Under the pieces are notes generated by a model. That model worked only from the letters and a program-made list of their open reading frames with translations. It was not told the DNA's origin and did not search any database. 57,454 nucleotides of DNA from NCBI GenBank assembly GCA_002286715.1, contig NSJX01000068.1, positions 59,020 to 116,473 of the forward strand. Direction: 5' to 3'. Source of the DNA: Dentipellis sp. KUC8613. Lineage: Eukaryota > Basidiomycota > Agaricomycetes > Russulales > Hericiaceae. Below, piece after piece: positions 12,257-22,909 of this stretch. Numbering within the stretch: position 1 is the stretch's first letter; each line of letters starts with the position of its first letter. The position numbers and the translations under genes were made by a program.

Positions 12257-14304
12257 ATGGCGGGTGGATGCAGCGGCAGAGGCGGTGGAATTTGCGTGGG
12301 AGATGACAGAGGAAGCACGGCGGGAATGGCTGGTGAAAAGGTAAGCGTGGTGAATGAGAAATGCTGAGAGAGAAGACGTTACGAAGGGCTGTCCATCTGC
12401 AATCGCGATGGAGGGGGACGAGGTGAAGATCAGACAAACGGGGACAGGCGGTGAAAACGATTAACGCTCGCAACCGGTTATTCGCACAGTCTGGCCACGT
12501 ACCGACGGGCGGCCCGACGCCGCTGAAGCACTGCGCGCTTGGTCTTGCTGCAAATACGTCGACCACACCCTCTGCATCCTGCGCAGGGGAATATACAGAT
12601 GGTGGTGCTACAACAGATGAGACTTGGTAAGACACTCAACGCCTGCTTCAACTCAATATATCGCGAGATTCCCTCGGTCTTGTGTTCCCGGCTTATCGGC
12701 ATCAGCGTTGCGGACGAATCAGCGCTGATGTAGCTGCGGAGGTCTATGTATACACTTCCTGCGGACAGCAAGAATGTTGGTGGACTGCTTCGTATGCTGC
12801 CTCAATGCTGCACGGCTACAAACACTTCACCCAGTTCATACAAGCCACGTTAGTTGAAGCGTCGTTGTCTGGTCAAGTCCTTGTTACCTAATTTGGCAAG
12901 TTATCCAAATATGGCAGTAAGCGTGTATCCCATCATTTTGAGGATTGCTTGAATTCCTTTCGAGTGGACGATGCTGAGAGTATATCCTTGTCGGGTGAGC
13001 GCGTCATTATGCATATCTTAGAGAAGTGGAGGGATATCTCGTGACTAGAAGTGACCTTCAGCACGAAAACTATGGGTATGGGCAATTTCGGCAGAGTTTA
13101 CCAAAAGCAGTAAGCGAAGGCCCCGCCGAAGGGCCGGCCGATGCGCCGAACGCCTTGACGAACTTGAACCTGCGGTCCTCGCGATCGTCTGAACCGACGG
13201 CGACGTGTAAGGTTTATGAATTGAGTCACGCATGGGCTCCGTTCAAGAGAAGCGTGTCATACACAACGTAAGTGCAGTCTTTGTCAAAGACACTGACTGT
13301 CGCAGCGCACCGAGGAAAACGCCACGATGGATAATATCGCTCATCCGTCACGTCAACGGCAACGAAAGCGCGAAAGGAAACTGGTATACGCCTATGCGCA
13401 CTGCAACCGTCTAGGGATGCATGCACCCTGTCAGTATCGACAAGCTCGTGGCGAGCGCTGATCGCCATTTGAATGGAAGAGACAGGGAGCGGCTTACGGC
13501 GTATTGTCGGTCCGCTTTATCTGCCCGAACGGTTTGGTCTTTACGACATAACCTTAGCGTCGGGAGAACCGAACCTGGTGACCGGGAGTGCTGCTCGGCA
13601 TGCTGAGCCTTCATGGCTTCGAGGACGTCCCTCGATCGTTGAAAGCTCCAAGAGTTCTAAGGGCAGCGTGCCAAGAAGCAGAGGCCAAGAATTCAGGGTC
13701 AACTGCTCAGTACCAGTCCAAGGAGCGATAGACGGAAATTAGACGGGAAAGGGTTGCAGCGAACGATGTCAAACGTCGCCGTGGAATAACATGGTGATAT
13801 GTCAGGTCGCAGAGGGAGAGTTCGGTGATAGATGTTCCCGTGCGACGCATATATTTAGCATATGGTGCATATATTAGAGAAAGACGTGTTTACTTCCATG
13901 TGATTACTTCTAGAAGTCTTCTTGTGGGTCGCCATCCACGCTGTCCTCGACAACTCGGAAAACTCAACCCGCCGCAGTTGGTCTACTTTCGCACTCGTTT
14001 GTACTGTCCTCGCCGCCGCAATTTGGTGTCGGTAACAAGCGCGTGTAGCACATCGAACTGACGCGTCCAAGGTCTGAGGCTATAGGATTAATTTGATGAA
14101 GTTGACAGCGCAGGATTGAAAGACCAGTGTATGAGCGACAATCGTGTTCAAAGTCATAGAGAAACAAACCTTTAGAATATAGGTCCAGCGTCGTCCACCG
14201 ACAAACAGCACGCACGATACCGAAGCAGACGAGGTGAGACTCCGCGGAGAGCCGAACGAGAATTTCACTTACCAGCACGACCCCTTAGCGGTCAATGCGG
14301 CTAG
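12257..14304. other. Gene-poor stretch with weak coding-like fragments
   Basis: The first few hundred bases should hold the tetraspanin promoter. Two fragments look protein-like but I cannot build a gene from them. On the minus strand at about 13226-13468 one frame reads VSFRAFVAVDVTDERYYPSW and later VFDKDCTYVVYDTLL. On the plus strand at 13473-13742 another reads LYLPERFGLYDITLASGEPN. Both could be relics. No transposon ends or tRNA genes are visible. Confidence 0.3.
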
Positions 14305-14725
14305 TTACCTATCCTTCAGATATTTCAATGTCTCTTGGACATTGGGATCGCGGCTACTCTCGACAGTAGCTCGCGCGAGCATGTCTAAAAGGACACATTA
14401 AAATTTGAATAGCCACAGCGGGATGCTTAGAAAGTTTAGGTACCACCGTCGGACCCACTTGGCGCAATAGCAAAATAATGCGGCGCCCACCCATGAAGAG
14501 TGAGGGGCACGCCGCTGTTGCCCGTATCAGATTTCCAGCCTAGCGAGGGGCTGGTCAATATAAAGCGTGTCCTTGTCGAGAACAACCTTGAACTCCCGTG
14601 TGGATGTGCTTGGGCTGAGAGTCGATTGGGGCCGAGCGCGCGCTCGAGGGCTTAAGCAGCATCGGGCGAGGTGGTAATTGGAGATGGAAGTCCGGAGAAG
14701 GAGACGCCGAAGTGTTGGAGTGCAT
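14305..14725 (-). CDS. Small uncharacterised protein, about 103 residues
   Basis: I do not recognise this gene. One frame is open from MHSNTSASPSPDFHLQL through two introns to a stop at 14305-14307. Intron 1 is 47 nt (donor GTTGTT, acceptor GCTAG, with a TTGAC branch-like site) and joins IHTGVQ to GWKSDTGNSGVPLTL. Intron 2 (donor GTGGTA, acceptor TTTTAG) joins APSGSD to DMLARATVESSRDPNVQE. The ending is TLKYLKDR. The N-terminal half is Pro/Ser/Arg-rich and could be a targeting or disordered region. The C-terminal half, with HGWAPHYFAIAPSGS, looks folded. It is divergent from the Fic-like gene, 249 bp away. The coding reading is inferred from splice fit and composition. Confidence 0.5.
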
Positions 14726-14974
14726 ATATGCTGAATAATCGGCAGGTGGTGGCTCGCTGAGAGTTTCTGAGATTATAGCGCAAGGCCTCTAAGCAAAGGT
14801 CAGTTGAGGAGCTCTTTGGTCGACTCGGACAAGAGCACGACGCGAACCGGGACAGCGGACCCTTGATAATTCGACTTCCGCCGGGCCGTCCCGAATCGGC
14901 TCCTCTGATCAAGTCGTCTTCCCCTCAGCGGCATTGTCAACCTCTCAGCTCCTCCTTGGGCTCTGACTCTCGCC

Positions 14975-15508
14975 ATGGCCGCACAGGCAGCCCGACTTGC
15001 TCGCATGTTTACTCCGGAATACGCATGCCGCATCAATGCGCAGCTCGTACACCCCGCACAGTCGCAGCTCGTCAAGCCGAACGAGCTCGAGTCGGCGCTC
15101 GCACGTCTCGGCATACGAGCCTGAGCGCAACGCATTATAGCTCGCTGCAACGGTATCCTACGGTCTTATCAAAGGTATGTGTAATACTTCTCACATCTTT
15201 TCGAAAGAATGACCACGAACTCGGTTTTTTCACCGTGCAGGACACCCATTTTTGGACGGTAATAAGCGAACAGGTGCGTTGTTTCCTCGTTTTACCCGGT
15301 TATATGCACAGCATTTACCTAGGCATTTTCAGCTTTCTTCATAGCAAATCAATACCTGCGCGCTCAGGGGCTCCCAGAGCTCGTATATCAAGGGATGAAC
15401 GGCAGCCTAGTCGACGTCGCAGATCGTCACATAGATGCGGCCGCTGGCAGGTTGGAAGTAGAAGAATTCGCAGAAGGCCTTGAGCATTCACAAAATCCCA
15501 AGACCTAA
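14975..15508 (+). pseudogene. Fic/Doc-fold protein gene, probably damaged
   Basis: Fic-domain proteins transfer nucleotide or phosphate groups to target proteins; the Doc branch is known from bacterial toxin-antitoxin pairs. Here the catalytic loop reads GHPFLDGNKR, with the His and the Asn-Lys-Arg in place. It is followed across an intron (acceptor CATTTTCAG) by AFFIANQYLRAQGLPELVY, and the gene ends at a TAA at 15506-15508. The N-terminal part LTPEY-like MFTPEYACRINAQLV and VKPNELESALA also matches the family. Between about 15100 and 15140 the frame slips by one and the continuing frame contains a TAG. A 70-nt phase-0 intron (15071-15140) could bypass both, but would remove a conserved helix. 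A true pseudogene, an unusual splice form or a sequencing error are all possible. Confidence 0.6.
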
Positions 15509-16018
15509 TTATCTACCGCACATCACAGAGAAAGATGTTCCGACTCGGGAGGCCAAGGCGACGCTATCTGTTCGCTCGCTCCGAACGCCGGAATGTCTGC
15601 CTGAATGCCCCACGGTTACCGGAAGGAAGCACCTGCTTCACATACGAATGTATCCCCGGTTTAGCTGAGGTAAGTACTGTAGACCTTCTGTTTCTCCGTA
15701 TATAGGTTTGACTAACAAATTTCTCTGCGAAAGCGTCGGTGACGAGTTATCCGTGGTTATAGTGTTCTCAGTACATACTATTATGCAACCCCATACGGCC
15801 CCTATCAAAGGGTTCTTCTCCATGGGTTTCTCTTGCAAGCACCGAACATCTTCAAATATCACCATGGTCGTCGCTCTTCTGATCCTCTCCGAGTCGGCGC
15901 GCTTTCGCGCTCAGGCTGTCCGCACATATTTCCTCCTTCGAGTTGCTATCGCACCGCCCGCATATATATACTACGCACGGATGACCAGGCAAAGCACCAT
16001 TGACCGAACCCAACAAGT
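15509..16018. other. Spacer upstream of family member J
   Basis: Nothing convincing is encoded here. The stretch probably contains the promoter of the small family gene that starts at 16019. A TATATATA run lies at about 15961-15969, roughly 50 bp upstream of the start codon. Confidence 0.35.
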
Positions 16019-16552
16019 ATGGTGCCCCTAATCAATTATCCGGGTCAGTCTCCTAGTATCCTAAATATAACGTTGTGTCCTGTTGACCCCAAACCAGTCA
16101 CCCGTGCAGGGTGTTTTCCTATCGCGCGATCTCCTGATGATGGCGGTGGCACGACGAGCGATGGTGGAGGGAACCTCCCCGGACAAGGCAGGCCGCGCCG
16201 ACGGGACGACTCGCCTCCTGGGGGCTCGACGACGGATCTCGGCGATTTGCCAGGGCAAGGCTCGCCTCGGAAGCGCGCTCTGGAAACGGGAGTGTTTAGG
16301 TTATCATCAATAGATCATATGTTACTCATCGTTACACATATCGAGCGACCTATAAGGGGCTGGCCCGAGGTATCGATAAACAGCCCCATGTGCGTACCAT
16401 CGCACCTTCTGTAGTATACATACGCTCACCGTTGATACAGTGCAATCATGCCGTTTGGCATCATCCCCAGCATCGTAGGTATAGCACTGCTGGTGGGCTT
16501 CTTCCTCGGCCGCGTGCGCAGGGCAAAGCATGATAAACAACAATCGAAATGA
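16019..16552 (+). CDS. Array-family member J: small, single C-terminal TM
   Basis: Smallest member of the unnamed membrane-protein family in this window, about 135 residues. Exon 1 is MVPLINYP, with a phase-1 donor (GTCAGT). Exon 2 starts with VTRAGCFPIARSP and contains two imperfect repeats, GGGNLPGQGRPRRRDDS and LGDLPGQGSPRKRALE; each has a basic site that Kex2-like proteases could cut. A short third exon (about GWPEVSINSP) and a phase-2 intron lead to the last exon. That exon has one membrane span, IIPSIVGIALLVGFFLG, followed by the basic tail RVRRAKHDKQQSK. The intron phases 1, 2, 2 match the larger members. It lacks the SFSVDFSF motif. No N-terminal signal peptide is visible. It converges with member A. 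Function unknown. Confidence 0.6.
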
Positions 16553-16685
16553 AGATCTAACATCTTGAAGATATATTGATGACTCCAAGGATCAGTGCAG
16601 AATATACGACTTTATTCTACATTGGGCAGTGCTACAGTACTGTGGGTCTGCGGAGCCTAGCACCGCACATCCACAATATGGACAT

Positions 16686-18883
16686 CTATGCATTCTCACC
16701 CGTCTTTTTCGCACGCCGGCGGTTGTAGCGGAGCACAAGAATGAGCATTAGCCACAATCCAAACAGAGCCAACGCGGGCACAGTCACGCCTTGACCTTGG
16801 CTAGACGATCTGCCAAGAATATAGCCAATGTCAGTCTTCGCAGTTTTGTTTCCCCAACAGTTAAGAAATCACTGACAGCGTACGCAGAGGACGTGCCTCC
16901 GGGAGAATTGCATCCGGCACGACACCGCGCTTCGATGCAGGTGCGCTAGAGACCGCACCTGCAGACGCGGATGCACTTGATGTAGCTCCTGGCGCAGGCG
17001 TGAACGAGAAGTCGAGGCTAAACGACTTCGGTTTCGATGTCTTGCTCGAAGACGCCGAATCAGACGCCGAGGTCAGCGATGCAGACGCACTGCCGACAGA
17101 TGCGCTGGGCTTTCCAGCTCCCGCGGGACTGCCATCGCCCGCGGAAGCCGTCGGATCCGGCGCAGGCGTGAAAGAGAAGTCGACGCTGAATGGCTTGGGC
17201 GGAGACTCCTCGCTCTTGGACTCAGATGCCGATTCTGATACGGATGCGGAGGCAGATGCGGTAGGATCGACAGGTGGAGGAGTTGCGATGGAGGCAGGTG
17301 GCTTTGAGGGCGAAGCAGACGGCTGGTTTCCTTCCGTCGGGGAACCTGCGGGCGGTGCCGTATCACTAGGATCAGGATTCGTACCGCTCGGATCGCCACC
17401 ACTTGGACCTCCGCCCACTGGAGGCACTCCGCCGGGCGGACTTCCTCCAGGTGGCGTACTTCCCGAAGGACCGCCGCCGTTCGGGTTCCCAGTGCCGCTG
17501 GGATCACCGCCACTTGGGCTATTGCCGCTGGGTGGATCGTTTCCGCTGGGGTTTCCTCCACCCGGGCCTCCGCCCGCCGGAGGTGCACCTCCAGGCGGGC
17601 TTCCACCGGTCGGGTTACCAGTACTTGGTCCTCCGCCGCTCGGTCCTCCACCTGAAGGGCTGCCTCCCGGAGGGGTGCCGCCGGGCGATCCGCCCGTGGT
17701 CGGACCGCCACTGCTGGGACTACCGGTACTAGGATCACCAGTCGGCCCACCGCTGGGACCTCCACCGGACGGATCGCCTCCGCTGGGATTACCGCCAGTG
17801 GGAGTTCCCCCGTCCGGTCCCCCACTCGGGCTACCTCCAGTGGTCCCGGGACCTCCACCGACTGGTGGAATGCCTCCAGGAGGACCTCCGCTGGGGCCGC
17901 CGCCATTCGGCCCGCTTCCAGGTGACCCGCCCTCAGGTCCGTTGTCTCCACCCGACGGCTCCTCTGATGTCTGCGGAGGGTCCGATCCTTGTGTCGATGT
18001 CGGGGGATCAGAACCATGTGTTGCTGAGGGTTTCGACGCTGAGCTTTGACCGGTAGGTAAGGGGATAGGTATAGCAGTCTTCCCGGACGAAGTGGTGGAC
18101 TCTGCGGAACTTGTCTTGGATGCACTTTCGCTGCTATTGCCGGCGCTAGACGATGCGGATGCAGAAGAGGAGGCCTTGCTGCTCGTTGTTGTTGCCGCCG
18201 TATCAGTGCCCGCTGAGGACACTGATATCGAAGACTGAGAGCTCGCAGCCGACGAAACAGCCGACGTCTGTAGTGCGATTGAAGACGTCAAAGACGGCGT
18301 GGCGCTCACGGAAGGCGAATCAGAAGATGAACTCGGCGTCGCCGTTGCGGATGCTTGCAGCGATTGAGAGCCTGAGGCCTGAGTCACAGCCGCAGGAATC
18401 GAAGACGTGCTCGAGACCGGAGCACTTGTATGGAAAATGACAATCCCTGGGCCTTGGAATGGCAAGCCGGTGAGCGAGCGAATGAATGGCGTCGAGCTCG
18501 TGGATGAATGGATTTCCGAGAATAAGCAGAACGGGGAACCGACGTTCGGGGTTACCATGATGCACGCTTCGGGGACAGTGAATATAGGAGTCGGCAGTGA
18601 GAATGTTCCGGGCCCGGGGGTGGCATGAACGAGGGACAGAAACTGCGAGAAGTCGATGAGCGTGGAGGAGACAGCATCTCGAGCTTCAAAAGTAGCTGAG
18701 GCTACTGGGGTATATGGTATTGAAGAAGGAATGACAGTAGCGTTGGTGCCTTCATCTGTAGAACCTGCTCAGCATGCGAAGGCCCTCCGAACGTGCCGCC
18801 TTCTGGATTTGCTGGGTATAACACTCACTGCGAACACGATCCTTGCGCAACCTGAGCGTCGGGAACAAAGAGACCGGAGGCAT
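16686..18883 (-). CDS. Array-family member A: Ser/Gly/Pro-rich TM protein
   Basis: About 685 residues in three exons (18829-18883, 16877-18755, 16686-16809). Exon 1 is MPPVSLFPTLRLRKDRVR. Exon 2 opens with STLIDFSQFLSLVHATPGPG, which is the module repeated in members B and C. It then has a Ser/Thr/Ala-rich stretch, about 170 residues of Gly-Pro-Ser repeats (PSGGPPGG-like) and two beta motifs, FSVDFSFTPAPD and SFSLDFSFTPAPG. The segment KRGVVPDAILPEARPLRTL at the end of exon 2 matches what is a separate third exon in other members, so one intron seems lost. The last exon is a membrane span, VPALALFGLWLMLILVL, with the tail RYNRRRAKKTGENA. No signal peptide is seen. Probably a cell-surface or vesicle-anchored stalk protein; this is inference. 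Confidence 0.75.
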
Positions 18884-19529
18884 CGAAATTCACTACGATC
18901 GAAGTGAATGTCTGTACAAGTATCCGTGAACGCGAATGACCAGGAGTTCAACGACCGGCGTTGACCTGGAGGAAGAAAAGGAATCTTCGCCGCTGCGTAG
19001 CCATATAAAAGTACACGCGAAGATTGGCGCCCGTTACCCAACGAGCATCTTTGATAGGGTAGCACAGCTTGATGTTGACTACTGTACAGCAGGATCTTCG
19101 CTGGCAACACGTACCTTGACGTCGATCCAGATGATATCCAATGATGTTCCCAGATGGCCGATCGTCAGGGTACCTTCCGTAAATATAGATAGACATCGAT
19201 GCTATTGTCAGTGCTGCGTGGGCACAATACGAGAACCTTGACGACCGGAATCAGATCAGAGACCGAGTTGCTCCACACTAAAAGCGATACTTACGGGCAC
19301 TGTGGTATTGTAGTATACCAACAGGAATATAAGGAGCTTCAGTTGCTTCCCGACGAACCTCGTGGCCGGGCCCAGTTTGACTCACCCATGGTGACACAAG
19401 ATTCGAGAACGGTGTCATCAGGACAGCTCTGTGCATCGACATCCATTCTCTTCTGGGGCTCTGCAAGGTCCAACAACGACCGTAATCGAACACTACTCCC
19501 GGAAGGGCAGCTATATCTCCGGCCGCACT
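18884..19529. other. Spacer between members A and B with coding-like relics
   Basis: Minus-strand fragments such as TEGTLTIGHLGTSLDIIWI (about 19095-19155) and MDVDAQSCPDDTVLESC (about 19395-19445) look more protein-like than random. I could not connect them to either neighbour in frame. They may be remains of older exons. The part next to 18884 should be the promoter of A. Confidence 0.3.
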
Positions 19530-20647
19530 TCACGCAACAGTTTGCTCCTTCACTACATTGAATCGGCGGAACCGCTGAACAACCATCGCGACGATGAAGG
19601 CCACCAAAGCCAAGCCGAGCAGCGGGGCGTAAAGTGACGGGACGCCCCTATGCGCAGATCTATAAAAACGCACAATATATCATTTCAACTCGTAATACTA
19701 TTCTGGAGCAAATGTCACGTACGAAATTGGGCTCCTATCCGTCTGGAAATCGCGTTTAGCGATGGCAGTAGGAGGAGGGAGTGATAAGGTGAGTGAACCG
19801 GGAGTTGCGCCCACAAGAGACAAAAATTCGGCGAAGTTGATGGCAGAGGTCGTGAGGACCTCTCCCGAGACCGAAGATGGGGTCGGAAACAGGTCGAGTG
19901 CGGGATTATCACGCTTGCCGATGGGTGTGGGAAGTGGGAGCGACAAGGTCAGCGATCCTGGCTTCGCGCCCACGAGGGACAGAAATTCTGCGAAGTCAAT
20001 GGAGGATGTCGTCAACACCTCTCCTGAGACCGAAGATGGGGTTGGAAAAACATCAAGCGGAGAATCGCGTTTGCCGATGGGGGTAGGGAGCGGGAGCGAA
20101 AAGGTGAGCGATCCAGGCTTCGCGCCTACAAGGGACAGGAATTCGGCAAAGTCGATGGCCGAAGTCGTGAGAATTTCCCCCGAAACCGACGACGGGGTCG
20201 GAAAGACGTCGAGGGGAGAACCATCACGTTTCGCAACGGCAGTGGGCGACGGGAGCGAGAAGGTGAGCGATTCCGGCTTCGCACCCGCAAGAGACAGGAA
20301 ATCTGCAAAGTCGATGGAGAATGTCGAAGCCTGCTCCAAATCCGAAGATGGAGTTGGGAGAAGGTCAGACGAGGTGGCATCGCTCTTGATTGGCTCAGAC
20401 GCATCTGAGGCAATGGGGAGTGGGGCGGTAGTTGTTCCAGGCACCGAGCCAGAGAGGGACGAGCGATCGGCGGTGTCGAGGGTAGAAGAAATCTCGGCTT
20501 CGCTGGGGGATCTGAGTGAGTCAAACGAAGGTGATTCATCTACGAAAGGTTGTTCATTTTTCCCTCGCAGAAGGAGACTCAATCGTATATGCACGTACCT
20601 TGAATAGAGGCGGGGGCATTGCGGATACGTTGAGCAAGCGGAGCCAT
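19530..20647 (-). CDS. Array-family member B: four-repeat protein with KR sites
   Basis: About 330 residues. Exon 1 is MAPLAQRIRNAPASIQ, then a phase-1 intron into DESPSFDSLRSPSE. The rest of exon 2 is four tandem units of about 53 residues (about 19740-20340 on DNA). Each unit has a core like SIDFAEFLSLVGAKPGSLT, a Pro-rich end PLPTPIGKRD or PTAVAKRD, and the linker PLDVFPTPSSVSGEVL. Every unit ends in Lys-Arg-Asp, a dibasic site of the kind Kex2 cuts in fungal secretory precursors. A phase-2 intron leads to the last exon: VPSLYAPLLGLALVAFIVAM as membrane span and the tail VQRFRRFNVVKEQTVA. It is the tandem duplicate of C. No signal peptide is visible; an in-frame stop just upstream supports this start. 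Confidence 0.78.
19740..20340 (-). repeat. Four tandem about 159-bp coding repeats in member B
   Basis: Four copies of a unit encoding IDFAEFLSLVGAKPG, a Pro-rich segment and a Lys-Arg-Asp site. Copies differ mainly at third codon positions and by small indels of whole codons, so the protein unit appears maintained. The first copy (highest coordinates) is the most diverged. Member C keeps one full copy and member A one degenerate copy. Confidence 0.85.
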
Positions 20648-22021
20648 GTTTGTTCAAAGAAGAGTTGGTAGAGAAATAGCAAAAGTAACGAGGAATTGGA
20701 CAAAAAATGCACAACGGCCAGCGAAGTTTTCACAACCTGTTGCGAAAGTCACGACCAGGTGACCAGAGAGAAGACGAAGTGGTGGAAATAGGACGCAGAT
20801 GCATGATGCTGCTTTATACTCAACCATGCAGGGACGGGCCTAGGGCACCTGGAGATATCAGCAGGATCAGAGACTGCGCCGGCTGACGACGTATTTCATT
20901 ATTGCCTCACGTACTCAAGAATACCGGACTCGCCAGCTTGCTTACAACAGCGTGACGACACCTCTGTAATTCAAAAGATAACGCATTTTGACTGAAAGAT
21001 GTTCCGGTTGGTACACTATATAAAAGGGTCGCCTGCGGCGGCTGTTCCATGGGGAACGTCGCCTAAGACATCACACGAGGGGCGGCTGACGATGAGTTTT
21101 GAATGCAGAGATGTTATGGTACGAGCGACATACAAACTTGCATCTAGAAGGATCGTCCAGGTTCTAGGTTCGGTCACCCACGGCCACTGTGCCTGTTTGT
21201 CCCTAAACGCTTCAAGATTTCCGTGTTCAATGAATCAATAGACATGGGATTGACGGAAATGGGCTCACGCTGATTCCGCACTTGGAGAAAGGATATTAGG
21301 CTTCGAGTCTTCATCAAGCGTTGCGAAGAAATTCATTTCGTCGCACGTAACGAAGTTGAACCCTTGATACATGATGAATTCGACCCGCGCGACAGAGGAC
21401 ATAACTGATTGGGACAAATTACGGACTCATCTCAGTCAACCCTGCACAGTTTCGAAATTCTTCAAGTCAGAGCTGGGCAGCATATATCGTGACTAGTAGT
21501 ACTCACAGCTCATCGTCCTACGTCTCAATTCAATCAATCTGAAAAGCTGGTGGAACAAATTATTAGCTGTTGCTTCTGCCGTCGTCGCTGCATTCGACGC
21601 AGATGTGAAAGCGATTGCGATATCGAGTGTCCTTGAGAACTTTGCGGCGCCAACCTGCGACAGCGCAAAAGAAGACTCGTCCGTTCCTACAGTCGCAGTC
21701 GTTACTATCCGAGGCAAAGCGGAAAGTGATGTCGCTTGCATCTGCCTAGATCATTGAGACCATCAAGATGGCGGCACCTGCGAGGTAATTCCCCAAGCCA
21801 CACATCGAGTCGCACTAGAGGAGACTGAACCCATTGTTAGAGCAGAGTGAAAGAGCCGTCTTTCCCGGTCTGCAGCCCAACACGAGCAAATAGACCGCGT
21901 CGTCGGCGATGCGAGCGAACGTGCCAGCATCGGGCCTTCGGTATCAATTCTCCCAACGACGTCAAGATCATACTGTACACCATTCCAGTGAGGTTGCCTC
22001 ATGCAACAAGGTGCCGCTTCA
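20648..22021. other. Spacer between B and C holding a relic of a family exon
   Basis: On the minus strand at about 21493-21741 an open frame contains SRTLDIAIAFTSASN, which fits the family motif of the type KSFDIVLSFVPA. It is preceded by a Thr/Ser-rich stretch and lacks a complete gene around it. I read it as the remains of another array copy. The rest shows no gene; the B promoter should lie just above 20647. Confidence 0.35.
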
Positions 22022-22909
22022 CTACTGTACGTTAGACCGCCGGAACCGCTGAACCGCTATCATCAAGACGAAGGCGACCAATCCAAAGCCGAGCAGCGGG
22101 GCGAACAGTGGCGGCGCATTCCTGCCTGCCGGGCTACATGCACACACAAATACATGAGTTCAATTCAACGCTCAGTTTCAGAGCAAGTGTCACGTACGAA
22201 GTCGAGCGTCCGCCGAACTCGATTTCGCGCTTGGCAATCGGAGTGGGGGGCGGAAAGGAGAACGTGAGCGATCCCGGCTTCGCTCCCACGATGGACAGGA
22301 ACTGTGCGAAGTCGATGGAGGACGTCGTCAGAACCTCGTCCGTAACCGAGGATGGCAGCGGGAAAAGGTCTGGAAAGGCACCGTCGCGCTTCCCTGGCTT
22401 CGGGGTGCCCGAGTCAAGTGGAAGTGGAGCCGGTATGGGTACGCCTGTAGCAAGTGGGGGGGCTGCAGTAATTGGAAGACCTGAAGCAAGCGGAGGGGCT
22501 GCAGCAGGGGGGAGCAGAGGGGAGTCCGGGACGGGTACCAGGCCACCGGAGGGCGAGGGGTTTGCGACTATGGTGGGAGGAGTCGTCTGGGCTTCGCCGG
22601 GCACGACAGGCGAGTCTGGAACCGGAGGGTTCCCGGCGACGTCCTCGCGCTTGACCGGCTTGGGGACGGCCGAGGCAAATGACAGCGGAGTGGCGGGGTG
22701 GGTGGGGCCCTGACCAGCCAGGGACAAACGATCCGCGATGTTGAGGTCGGATGTCTCGCCCTCTTCGCGTGAATAAACAGAGCCAAAGGAGGGTGGTTCA
22801 TCTACGAGATCACGTTTATGACTTTCCCGTAAAAGGGATGGAGGAGATATAAAGACAAACCTCGAACATGAGCGGGAACATTGCGAGCGCGGGGAGCAAC
22901 AGGAGCCAT
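22022..22909 (-). CDS. Array-family member C: single-repeat relative of B
   Basis: About 245 residues with the same three-exon plan as B. Exon 1 is MAPVAPRARNVPAHVR. A phase-1 intron leads to DEPPSFGSVYSREEGE. Exon 2 is Pro/Ser-rich with KPVKREDVAGNPPVPDSP, several PPLASGLPI-like degenerate repeats, then PGKRDGAFPDLFPLPSS and one full module, SIDFAQFLSIVGAKPGSLTF, ending in IAKREIEFGG. Lys-Arg sites occur three times. A phase-2 intron (donor GTACGTGA) leads to the last exon, PPLFAPLLGFGLVAFVLMIA with tail VQRFRRSNVQ. B and C share the same exon 1 pattern, the same splice phases and a nearly identical membrane exon, so they are a recent tandem pair. Function unknown. Confidence 0.78.

Noticed and set aside
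18756..18980. Upstream extension of member A through TFTSIVVNFDASGLFVPDAQ
   Set aside because: Its phase does not join to exon 2 without a stop. The overlapping MPPVSLFPTLRLRK frame joins in phase 1 as in the other members.
19740..20340. CRISPR-like array
   Set aside because: The repeats are coding, differ from each other, lack short constant repeats with unique spacers, and the genome is eukaryotic.
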